Shown here: positions 45,201-58,226 of the stretch, in pieces
Position numbering within the stretch: position 1 is the first letter of the stretch
Layout of the letters: each line of letters begins with the position of its first letter
NCBI GenBank assembly: GCA_036785705.1
Contig: JAWUZG010000036.1
Coordinates: 15,123,501-15,187,500 of the forward strand
Direction: 5' to 3'
Length of the DNA stretch: 64,000 bases
From: Acanthornis magna
Lineage: Eukaryota > Chordata > Aves > Passeriformes > Acanthizidae
The notes under the pieces: model-generated
Databases searched by the model: none
Seen by the model: only the letters and a program-made list of their open reading frames with translations
What the model was told of the DNA's origin: nothing
Translations under genes and position numbers: made by a program

Positions 45201-48200
45201 TTTCTCAAGGTCAGACAGTGAGGCAATTCTTTTACCTTAACAGCAAACAAGTTAACTACTTGGGAAAATAACTCATTCATTCCTGGATAAATGCCCTGTG
45301 TTTTATCTACTTGACCAGGCATCTTCTGGAAACAATGTAAAAGATCCTTTCCCAAAAGCTAGCTCCATACATCATTGATTCTAAACAGACACAGGTTGTC
45401 TTGAGTACATCATGTGGCCAGTGAAGTAGTACACAGAGTTCCACTGCTATTTAATCATGAATGCCATCAGAGAACTTGCTCCCTCTTTTCTTGCCTACTG
45501 TCTCTATTATTTGGAGTGCGGTATCAAACCAGATACATGGATCTCTTTTGAATGCAGTGCACTTCCACACAAAAGCACTGGTTGAAATGTCATGTTCCAA
45601 TGAAGCTAACAGAGGGTTTGTAAAGTTTTAACTGCTTTCTTAAAGGAAATCAGTTTGGGGTTTGTTTTTTTTGTGGGGGTTTTTCTTTTTCATTTCTTTT
45701 TCTCCAAATTCCATTCTAGAAAGTTAATTAATTCCATTTAGCTAAGAAAGCCATGCAGAAAAAAAGAGAATACTGAGGGAGAAATACACTATTTGTTATT
45801 GTAGTGAACATAAAGGAATGCACTATATGCTATTTATTTTTTGAACTCTTAAGGTTATTAGGGATAATTTGAAACAGTAAGAACAGAAAGGTCTCTTGGG
45901 TAGTTCTCCTGAAGGAGAGTTACTTTAGTCTTTATATCATTATTAACGGCTCCTTGGAGAATTGAATAAATTTTCATCATCTGTTGACAAGAGCTCTACT
46001 GTCGTACCATACATAAAACCATCATAGCTAATCTATGTATATTGTTCCATAAGTAACATAAAATCAACCGGAAATAAGACTGGCATTATTGGAGATATAT
46101 GCTTCACTTCTTGCTTTGAGTGTAAAATGATGTTGAAATTCAGTGTAATAAAACCATTGCTATAATAATAAATCATTAAAACTGCTTGTTATTAAACAAG
46201 AGATGTTCTTTAAAGTTCATTTTTAAAAATGGGATAATGTAAACCTTGAGATATACTCACCATACTAATGAAGGCAGGATTGTTTATCAAGCTTGCCATG
46301 TCAAAACTCAGTCCAGTTCCAGTCTACAAACAAATTGCAATTGAAGCTAAGTTTCCTACAAAATCCCAGTTAAAACCATTGTAAATAAATAGATACAGAG
46401 CAAACTTACAGGACTGGACACATCTCTTAGTTTCTGTTCTGCTATTTTCAAATTTGACTTATAAGAGTCATTCTCTGGATCAAGATCCAGTGCTTTTTGA
46501 TAACTGGTAACTGCTTCTTCATATTTATTCACTGAGGTCAGAGCCAACCTAACGTGAAATGAAGAAATTCTGGTTAGAACGTAAATGATCATCATAAGCT
46601 AATGATACATGTTCTGTTGTATGTAAAACAGTTTCTTACAACTGATTTTTAGCTTGACCACTTAATTAAAACAGGTTTTGCTATTATGGTACTACGGCTT
46701 AGTGTAAGCACTTGTTTTTGCAGAAAAGGGGATCCCTCAAGAAAAGATCTTACATTGTCTGTTTCATATATATGCAAGTTTGATTAAAAATTCCTTGGTA
46801 TCATCAAATGACTCTGCATTTCAAGAACACAAGCTGGATGCAGCTTGTGACTTTTTGCAAAAGCACTAAGTGTTTTTTCCAATTCTTTTGACCCAAGAGA
46901 TTATTTGGAAACTTACATGGGTAAGTGGGGCAAAGATACACTTAATGTGAGTTCTGCAATGTTAAGAAACTGAAACTACAAACATCCTATTTATATATTT
47001 ATATATGTATTACAGATATAATTAGTATATTAAATATTTGGGTATATATTTAATAATTATATTGATATCTTTACACATTTATATATAAAATATTATATAT
47101 AATGATTATTATTATTAAATTAAAATACTGGCCTACAAGTTTCAGCATAGTGGATTTTTGTCTCAGGATCAAACTAAAGGTTGTCCTTTTGAATCTTGTA
47201 CTTCAACAACTTGACAAATGGGTTATAAAGCATAGTAGTAACATCTGTTAAGATGCTGTAAGAAACCCTTTTATCAGGGAAGCCTGCTTAATGTTTTGAA
47301 AAAGACTGTGCTCCAGCAGCTCATGAGAGCACAGGACAGACCTACTACTTTTAAGCAGTATTTGTCTTCAAATTCAATTAGCTACAACATTTAAAACATC
47401 ATCTTTCTTTGAACTATTTCGGAAATCCATCTGGTTGCAGTTTCATTTCCATCTTCTGCTGTATTTTCAGTTTATACTGACCAAAAAACTAAACTGATCT
47501 TTTCCACATTTTGTAAAAGATTTGTGTAACCTACATTCAGCTATTTAGTACTTCTGTTCACCTTTTGATGTGTGCTGAGCTACACTGACTGGGTTGATAA
47601 GCCTGTGCCTAATTATGCCCGCTAATAGACCTTGGTCTTTTGTCTCATGCAAACAAAGTTCAGTGTTTTAGATACATCAGTGATAGTCATCACTCTCAGT
47701 AACAATATGAAACTCCAGGAGTTTCCAATATTGCTCCTGGAGGAACCCACACAATATTAATGTTTTCTCTCTTAACTCAATTACCCCCATAAAAAACAGT
47801 CTCCCTTTTGGCCCATTAACTTGCTAAAGTAGTTTCTAACCAGACAAGAAATGCAATCCTTTATTTCTGTGATGCAATAGTGCTTTTTACAGAGAAAGTT
47901 TCTGGGAGCACAGTACAAGTCAGAACAGTGGGCAACAATTTCTTTGCTCAAAATTCCTGTGCACACAAGTACTCTTTCAGAGTCAGGCAGGAAATACCAC
48001 CTTTAACTGACATTCCCACTTTAAAATGGCTCCTATCTCTGTATATTTGTGGCATCTCTGCATCTTTCTGTGACATATAAAGAATTTCTGTCAAATTCTG
48101 ATAAAAACTGGTATGTGTCCATAATGCAGAGAACACAGCTTTTACCTAGGACTTTTTGTTGAGAAGGTGATTTCTACACTGGGGGGGGGGGGGCGTCATT

Positions 48201-51200
48201 TATTACTAAACAAGAACAGTTTCCTCATTCAGCCTATGCCAAATGTTTACTCATCTGCTGAGTTAAGCAATGGCTTGTAGCTCAAAATCCATCCTCTACT
48301 AAAACAAGACAATCAAATGAAGAGAAGCTTGATTGCCTGAGAATGATGCCACTTACAGTGCATATCAAAAATCATTGGTCTTACACCCAAAACTCTCAAA
48401 TAACCTCCAATCTCCAGTTAAATGAGCCTGTAGCATCCCTCCATGTTAGTGAAATCGAGGGAGCTTGGACTGTGCTATATGAAGAAACAATCTTGAGTTA
48501 AATAAAACAAAACCAGTTCAACAACTAATTCAACCTAAAATTTCAAAATTAATCAATAATTCCAAAAGCGACTTAGTCTAAATTTGTATTAGTGAAATAA
48601 ACTGTATTGTGGAAAGTTTTCAAGTGATAGAATTCTATCACATTTTATCTTAAAATAAATGTCCTGCATGGTTTTGTCCCAGGCCAGCAAGAATTACCAC
48701 AGTTAGTTTCAGGGCATGGTTCAGAATTTAACACAGACCAGCGCAGTTTAGCAATAGGTCATTTGGATGGGGCCACCCCATACCACAAACTAAATTTTAA
48801 TACATGGACATGAGCCATTTTGTGTCAACTGACCCAACAAAGAATCTTAAGTATTTTTTAATTTACTGGTATTAATATAATCTCAAAAGCCATATGCAGC
48901 TCTAAGTCCACAACCACAATGCGTTTGATTATTGAAAATGCAAAGCTAGACATCTTGGAAGAATTGGCCCTTCACTCAAATCAACAGCCTGTTTAGAGCA
49001 TTCCTGACATTGTTTTCAGGTAACACTTAAACCCACCCTCAAGAGGCTAAACAGTTAATTTCTTAAACATTAATGAGAAAACTTACCAAAGAGACATAAC
49101 TTATTCTTTCTAAAACATCTGCTTCCAAAGAGCTATTGAACAGAAAAATTAAGCCCTTATTGCTGCTAGTGTGAAGTCCCAATGCTGTAACAGCATCATT
49201 AACAGATTAACTGTTCCAACAGCAGGATTTTGATTACTTACAACTAGTTAGGATGTAGAAAAAACCCATTATTTCCTAAACTAAATCTGGCAAGTTGATA
49301 AACTGAAAGAAAAAGATTGCAAACTAATGAAATCTGATGAAAATGCTGATATCAACCACATATATAAAAAGAGCTGACAGTCTGATAGGGTCATCTTCAG
49401 AAAATTGCTACATTTTCAGAACAAGAACATCAGCTAAGTAAAACAACCTGGCTCCACATGTTTCAGAAAATCTATGGTGATGTCTTTAGGGTCATGGGTC
49501 TTCAGTGTTTACTCAGATTTCTATTAGCTTACCCCATTCTTCCATATGCTTTGCTATACTTTGGATCTATTGCTATGGCACTCTCACAGTCCTTTATTGC
49601 TTCCCTGAAGTTGTTGAGCTTACTTTGAGCAGCAGCCCTAGGAGAAAGATAATAAGGAAATGAGAAAGTTTTGTAAAAAAAAAACCAAACAAGCAACCAA
49701 AAAACATCACCCCTCCCCCCCAAGCCTAGATATTCACATGTTTATGGCTTATTTAATCTTATTGACTTTTCATTCACTATTTAGGGAATCTTAACTTTCT
49801 TTAATGAAGTAGGACAAGCAAACGTTATGAGTTAAGTATGTGCATAAGTGCATTACCGGACTATGGTTTTGGAGAACATGCATTCACCTCTGAGAACACA
49901 AAGGACAAATAATTCTAAGGCACTGTCTAAGATCTAGCATATGGTTGTGCACAAAATAAATCATAAAACCTATTACAAGAAGGGAAACCATCAAGTAGTA
50001 GTTTATATAAAATCATTGTTTAAGGAGAAGTATTTTATACAATTGGCATTTTCCAGCAAGAAGTATCATTTTACAGCCATTCAAAGGAATGCTGTGATTT
50101 TTCCCTGGTCAGTTTTTTAAAAGTCAGCTCATACTTACAGGTAAATCATGATAACATTTCTCAGTAACCTGTGAATTACTAAATTACAATTGCATCTCTA
50201 TACTAGAGAAGTACTAAATGTTGCAGATATTAATACAATAAGATTAAAGACTTTGCCAAATTAAAAAGGACATGAAACACATTAATAATCAAAACTTCGC
50301 CAGTTTGAAAGGTCTCAGACCACTCTAATTTATTCTTCCTTGGTTAAAAAAGAGAGTAGAAATTAAAATATTTTCATTACATAAAGCATTTCTTTATTAA
50401 GAATGCTTTCTCCTGTGATTATTGCATGGGTTTTCCTGATGTTGATTAAAATGTCTTCTGAATGGGACTACTTATCTATTTTAGACTGTTTAACAGTTGT
50501 CCAACTCCACAGATGCCAGTGAAGCTTTATAAATAAAAGCTGGGGGCAGTGCTTACTTTCGCATGTGTTTGAACAGAAAACATTTTTCCATGTTCACAAG
50601 ATTTATATGGCCAGTTAAAATTCTGAGGGCATATCAGCCCTCTCTTTTTTGCACTGCTGTGAATAAAAAGCAATCCCATTCAAGGCAGGATGTCCCCATG
50701 GCTCCCAAACAAGCTTAAAAAAGATAAGAATAAGGTATATACTCATTCAAATATCCTGTCATCCACAAAACTCCAAGCAACTCCTGTTTTCTTTTAAATA
50801 ATTACATACAATACTGTACTGACTGACATCAAGATTCATTTTGGTCCTAACAAATGTGGTACGTGATGATACAACACAAAAATGGTTCCTGCTCTTCCTA
50901 ATTACAGCTTTGGCATTTAAGAATGCCAAAAAGAATGCCAAAGAAGAAGGCATCCCTTCTACTGAGGAAACTTGCAGTGATTTTGGAAAGCTTTTGAAGC
51001 TGGTCTGATGTTTCCATTTTATACCTAAAGTCACTCATGATTAGTTTTCACAAGGAATATAGATGATTTACACTTTGAACTGTCATCTTAAATACGTTAA
51101 ATGTTAGCAAACTGCACATTTTCCTTCTCTTTATACTTGCCTTTAAACACTGAATCTTTCATTCATATCTATCACAAACTAAACTCTGGAGCAATGAAAG

Positions 51201-54200
51201 CAGAACTCCAAAAATAGCATAATCCAGTGGGTACAGTGCCACAAGGCCAGATTGACAGCACTTAAGTTAATATATCCTATATCCTTAAATTAATAATGGA
51301 GGCACTCTAGAGGCAGGCTCCTTCCAGTAGGGCCCACAGTCAAGACTGCCTTTGCTCTTGGTCTGGTCTTCCAAGTAGTGCTCTGCAAGAGCAGACAGCT
51401 GTGACTAGGTTAACATGCCCTTCCATGCTTATCTGCTGCCAAATCACTATGTCTTCATGATGGTAAAGAACAGATTAGATAACAAAACTGTAACAGCAGC
51501 ATTTTTACTTTTCAACAGGTCACATATAAAAATACTGAGTATTTACAAAATACTTGAAATCTCCAAAATGGTATTCCCACATTGGTGATTTTTTGCCAGG
51601 GATAGCTAGTACTAGGGGAGATAGAGACAGAAGCTGAGTCACTGAAACACCAGAGAAAAAGGCTTTTACTTCTCTCAACAGACTGGAAATCACAGCCTAT
51701 GTTACGATTTAATATAAGACAATGTGACGCACAATACCTGATCTCAAGAGTTGTAAGTAATTTTAAAGCCCATATTACACCTTTAACTGGTACAGATATG
51801 CTGAATGAGCTCACTTTTGCTGTAATTTTATAAATCTAACAATAGTTTTCTGAATAGTGGGTTTCTAGCCTTTAACCTACTTCACAATTTATCTTTAAAA
51901 TAATATTAACAAAGTTCAGGAATAAAAGATGTGTATCAATTTGGTTTTACCTGTTGCAGTAATAGACTGCATTGTTTGGATCCAGTTCTATAGCCCTAGT
52001 GTAACAATCCACTGCAGCGCCATAATTTTCTTCTTTCATATGATTATTACCTGAAATAAATTATAAAAAGCTCTTAAGTAGTTAGGTAAGACAGTGCTCT
52101 GTATGAAAGAAATAGAGTAGCTACCCTACAGCATCTATGTAAGTGAGTTATGACTACACTTTTTGGAGATATATTCTTTTAAACAGAAATGTCATGGGGT
52201 AATGCAAATAAAAATATCTACTATGTCTGTGAAGTTTATTATGTATGTTCTGTGATATATGTAGTACACCACAGAAACCTTCCTCTTCTCATCTTGGTAT
52301 TTCAGACTTTCCAGTTAGTTTCTGCTGTTAAGCAAAGATCACTTCACTGAGAAGTGTCATTGTAAGTGCAGTACCACTCTAGTATAGATTCATCAGTCTT
52401 AACTATCTTTGCAAGCCAAATAATCCAACATGCTATGTTAATTTTTTAATATCATTTTCTTGTATGTCCCAACAACTTGCTTGTAACTATCTATATGACA
52501 CAAAAAAAAAAAAAACCAAAAAAACCAAACAAAAACAAAACTAAGCACATAAACCCCATTTTTGTGATAGCACATAAGTAATTCATTAAGTTAATGAAAA
52601 GTATGTAGAGCACAAGCAATCTAAAATGATTCAGAGGTAAATGTCTCACCAAGGAAGCTTAGAACTTCTACCGTATAACGAAGTTTTATTTTTCATATAT
52701 TTTAAGTCTAGTGGAAAAAAAACCCCACGAACATTTATACAACTTCTCTATAGACAGAAAATTCTGGACTAAGGTTTTTCGAAGCAAAAGACACCTTACA
52801 CATGCTTTTGTCCCCAACACAGGGCAATCCTGGTCATTTCTCTCTTTCCTGATGACACAGTAGTAAAAAAACTTAGCTCACAGTACCCAAACTTGTCTGT
52901 GCAACTATCAATTTTTGGCCATCTAGATGCCACAGAAGCCTTGATTTCCTAGAAATGTCAAAAAATTGTCAGGGAAAGATAGACTTCCACTGACTTCCTT
53001 GTATTTTGGCCAAATATTTAAACCTTCTCCTAAAATAAACAAGTCAAGGGATAGGTCAATATATCACTACTGATGTAGAAAACTGCGCAAGCAAAGGCTA
53101 GAAAAGTTCAGTCAGTGCAACAGTTTATCTCTGACTGAAAGCAAGACTGTGGAGCAAATCCTCAGTGCTTGCACTAACTGAAACAGCTGTAATTGGATTT
53201 ATTGGTGACCACGGAGAGCTTAATGAACAAAACCAGATTTAAGCAACCAAGTATCATTAAAATAGTACAAAATCACATCTTCCTGATAGTGCTATACCGG
53301 ACTGTAATTTTAGTCAGCAATCCTTTCCAGTCAGAAGTCAAGCAAACCATACATGCATGTATCTCCTCAAAATACACACAAATGTAACAATATCTTTCTT
53401 GTTTCTAGAGGTCCACTGTCTACGCAGCTTTCCTTTGTTCTAAGGTAAAGATCTGTACACTAAATTACGTCGTCAGACAAGAAAAGCCTTGCAAGTTAGC
53501 TGCACTCAGGAAGACTGCAGCTGTTAGTGTTCCTTTAAAACAAAAATGTAATCTATGACTATCAATGTTACAATTCTGTTACTGGTCTGAAGATGACCCA
53601 GGTGCAAGGCTAAATTGGAGATAATATCAGTGCATACCCTTCTTGTTATCTCTCTCTCCAGCTGCAGCCTTGCTAAAGGAAAACAGAAAAATAGCTAGAT
53701 CTACTAATTCTGCTGAGATAAGGAAAAGCAACTATATTATTCTATTTTAATATCATACAAAAATTTGTAAGACAAAAAAAATTTTGCTGTGCTAATAAAA
53801 CACAGATCTTTTTAGGATCAGGCTACCATTACACTGTACAAACCTGCAAATATTCTGTGCTCTTACATAGCTTACACTAAGCTTAACTTACAAGGTTAGG
53901 CAAGTAAATTCAGGTATTTAGTAGTCTGAAGGGTATATTACTTCCTGATTCTATAAGGACTGAGAAAGAAAATTCAGCTCCCTGATTTTGTTTTGCTATT
54001 CATTAGCCGATTTCTACAAGTATTAGGGCTGGTTTGAGACCAGAGGAGGAACAGGCTGGTGGCCACAAAGGTGAGGGATGTTACTCCATTAATAAGGACA
54101 TCCAGATAGAAATGAGGAAATCACAGTTATAGAATTATTATATTACAGAAGATTCAGGTCAAATGGACTTCCCCAAGTTACCAAATTTATTTCCCTAACT

Positions 54201-57200
54201 CAAGCTAGAAAATACTCATAACTGAAAACCATGATTGTGGTGATAGATAATATGTGTGAGAATATGTGGAGGATCAAAACAATAGAGGAAGCAGGACAGT
54301 AAATTTTAATTTTATTATGGGAAATTAACCAGAGGCATTTCAAGGAGTTTAAAACTGCTTACTAATGCCCCTGACAGCTGACATTTGAAATAGTCCGTTG
54401 TTAAAGTTTAGACCCTTTCAATTTTTTTCAGTAGAACTATGGAATTCCTTTGGTAATACCACACAAAAACTAACACATAGCACACACTAATTTAATTTCT
54501 TCAGTCTATTTCACAAACCCTTGTGGGATGAAAGATGACAAGACAGAAGACACAGATTTAAAACAGCTGCAACACCCACACCTGTAAAGTGCTGACTACT
54601 CCTACAGTTCAATAACCATACTGAGACCTAGAGGCATTCTTCCCTTTCCGTGATTTGGCAGTAACACCAAAATGAAAAGCCAGCACACACAGCAGGTAGG
54701 TTAAAATGACTAACAAATCTTCACTTGTGTCCTAACCATATTTGAGCTCTCATCCTCAGAATTAAACAGCTAATGAGCAACTCCAACAATTAGGAAAAAC
54801 TGATTTCAGAGCCAGTAGTGGACTGCATTTTTGATTACAGATGTCCAGTTTTAACGTAAGAGAGACATGGAACTCATTTTGAAAGACAGTAGGACTTTCT
54901 CAACACCATTATGGAAGTTCTGAGAGGATTACATCTGCATTTCAATTAGAAGTTTACTTATTTTTGTTATAAAACTGAACTATCTGAAAATATAACAGGT
55001 TATAAACAATGTGATTCATAAAGCATCAATCTGTAACAATTCATAACAGCTATCAGTGCTACATGCTTTTTCCATTCCCCCCCCCCCGCCTTTTAAGGGG
55101 AAATTACATGGATTCCTTCTCAGGCAGCATCAGTGACTTTTATGGTACAGCTGCTTTTCCTCATAGAACAGCAGTAACAGCTGGCAAAGGGAAAATAAAC
55201 AACTGGCTTGTCTGCAATTTTCATAAAGCACACAAATAATTTCACATATGTGAAATACTAACCCTAGTAAGTTCACAAGAATTTTTCCATTGGCTTCTGC
55301 TGGGTCAGTTTTTTACCAGTGTTTGGCATCACATAACCATTTCAATAAAAGTAGAAACTTGCTTTGCAATTCCATGCACAAACAGCCAAACAATAGCTGT
55401 TCATTCTTTAAAGCTTCTGTTACTTGGGAATGTTCCCAACTTCACGTTATCCCTTAGATTTTAAGTAATATCTAGAGCAAGGAAGAGAACAAACATTTTC
55501 TTTGCTCATGAATTGAACAAGTCATCTAGCCCTCTTACAACATAGCAGTCACCAGAGAATATATAAGCTGAAGATTTTTTGTGGGGTGTGTGTTACCCAG
55601 CTGCTATACTATCACTACCCACAATAACCCAAAAACGTATTAAAAGCATAAGACAATTTATTTCTATTTTTATTACAAACCTTCATCCTTCAGTTGGTCA
55701 GCCTTTACAACGCACTCTGGTGAAGAACCTGAGAGAGGCAGCATGTCATTCTGTATGGGAAAAAACCCAAGATTTTTTCCTTTAGTATAGATGCCCTGAT
55801 TTTATCAAAAACTTTCAGAAAGAAGTGAGAAGCATCAGCAAGCTACGAATGACCTCAGGCACATCAAACATTTATCTCTGGGAATTGCAAAATGCTTAAA
55901 TGAAGAATAAAAACCTTCGAGTGAGAATGAGGCATCTACTCTTTAGTAATTTTCTATATGGAATTTTCCTTGTCTAGCTGAAATTAATTCCTCCCACTGC
56001 CCCCAAAGATTCTCATTATGCTAGCTTTTATGGAAATTTAGCTTTTCTCCTATTTTCTTTAAGTTTTCACATCATTTTGACCTATACAGCACTTCAATAT
56101 TGCATACACAATATGAGACCTTAGCACATTTTGGCAGAGTAACTCTAGAATCTAAATTAAATTCTTACCTTTTGAATAGAATTTGTGAACATTTCTATCA
56201 AATGCTGTGAGGATGCAAGATGAGTATCTTCCAGGGTAATCTTAAACACAGTCTCCAGACACTGAATTGCAACTTACAGGAAAAAAATTAACAATATAAG
56301 TCACTGGTTTCTCAATAGAAGCATAACTTCACTAATTTATTTATAAAGCTGTGACTCACTTCCTTATTCAGCTAGTAAATGCATCTCTTTGGAACATGTC
56401 ATAAAATAAAGAGAGGCTACCTGATCCCCACAGAATTGGCTTGCTGAAGAAGATCTAAGATATAAACAATCCACAGACAGTTTGGCCATTATATTTAAAC
56501 CAATTTAAAATTTAATTTCAATTATTTCAGTCTTCTAAAGCTTTTTTTTTCTAATACAAAAATACGGTGATTTAACAAAAGCACCACAACTCATAATAAC
56601 AACTATGCATGTCCATGTGTCACACACCGCACCTCAAAGCACACAGCTGGCATATACTTATGTGCCATAACAGCTGGAAGAAAATTGTTCATCTTTACTG
56701 CACAGAATAAAGGCAAGATACTTATTACTCTTATCTTTTTTTGGAACAAAATATATTCATTTGAACACACTTCATTAATAAAATGCTGCATTAATCACGA
56801 GCCTTTATCATATTTAAAATATATCTGCAATATCCTTTCACATATTCTGCGCATAAGGATTAACCAGCCCTCCCAAACCTGCAATAATGCAAATACAATC
56901 ACAGTAAGCCTAAAAAACGTAAAGCCATATCCCTAACTGAAGTTTTAAATATGCTCATATTTTTAGGCAAAAGAAGATTAATGGCAATTACTATATACAG
57001 TTCTGTATGTATATATGCATACATATGTATATATGTACACACACAGAGTTACACTATTGCAAATTATGTATTTTCCCTAAAATCTTAACATTCTAGTACG
57101 TTTTTATTAACTTGTATCATGTAAATGTTTTGGACTGTAAACTGAGGAGGAACAAAAAAGGGTCTTTGTAAAGCCTAGTTTGAACAGAAAAATGGCTTTT

Positions 57201-58181
57201 TAAACTGAAATTATAGACAACCAGGATTATCTGAATTCAAATTAAGTATCAGCAAAAGCAGATTCTTAGTATTTAAACTTACCGTCAATCCAATGTTAAT
57301 AAATATAATTTGAAGTATTATTTGCATTATAATGAAACTGAACACTGACCCAAAATTAGAAAAGTAAAATTACTGAAGGTTAACAACAGTAAGGCCGGTT
57401 TTTATCTTCTATGTCACAGCTGGCAGGAAGGGGCGGGTGGAAAATAGAGTTGTAAAATAGATAGTAAAACCTAGAAGATGTAATTTTTAAAAGAAGTTAT
57501 ACAATAGAAATTTCTTACAAACAGTATAGTATGATACAAAGTTAAAGCTGATAACATGTAACAGTTGAATATTGCTTAATATCCATACAAGTTGTTCCTA
57601 TAATCTATAAATTAATTTACTGGGTTCTAAATCACCCAGTAAGAGGACTGAGGGATTTGGGTTAAACTCCTTTATCTCCTGCTATGTCGAAAAACTTAAT
57701 TCTTGTAAACACAGATTATGCTGAATTTTTAATTATATATATTAATAGTACTAATTACCAGGCCTGTTATAAAATCAGTGGAAGTACACATATCTTTTTT
57801 CCTTGTATGACTTAAATAGGAAGCCACTTACAATAGTTTACTAATTTTCCCTGCCAGTTTATTTTTACCTAAAGACATTTCATTTTCTGAATGCCTTGTC
57901 TCATTTGTAGTTTTACATAAACTTAAAATACAGCCCCATCCCTTATCTTTCTCAAAGCATCCAATCTGTGACACCAAATCTCTGTGATATAGAAGAGTTT
58001 TGCAAAAATGCAGCAGAGCACAAAATGCATAAACAAAATAATTCTGAGTGTAGTATTGTTATTACTCAGCATTTTCATCAAATAATTAGTTGGTGCAGTG
58101 AATTCCCTTCTTTCTCCTTTAAGTAAAAAATGGAATTTAGAATCTTTCTGTCTATCTATCTATCTATCTATCAATCTATCG

Positions 58182-58226
<45 letters not shown>

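Larger units (their letters stand above)
46549..51950. other. SGTB introns around the TPR exons
   Basis: Introns at 46549-49532 and 49638-51950. They contain a (TA)-rich block at about 46985-47115 and a 13-base G run at 48181-48193. No recognisable transposon or gene. Confidence 0.7.
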
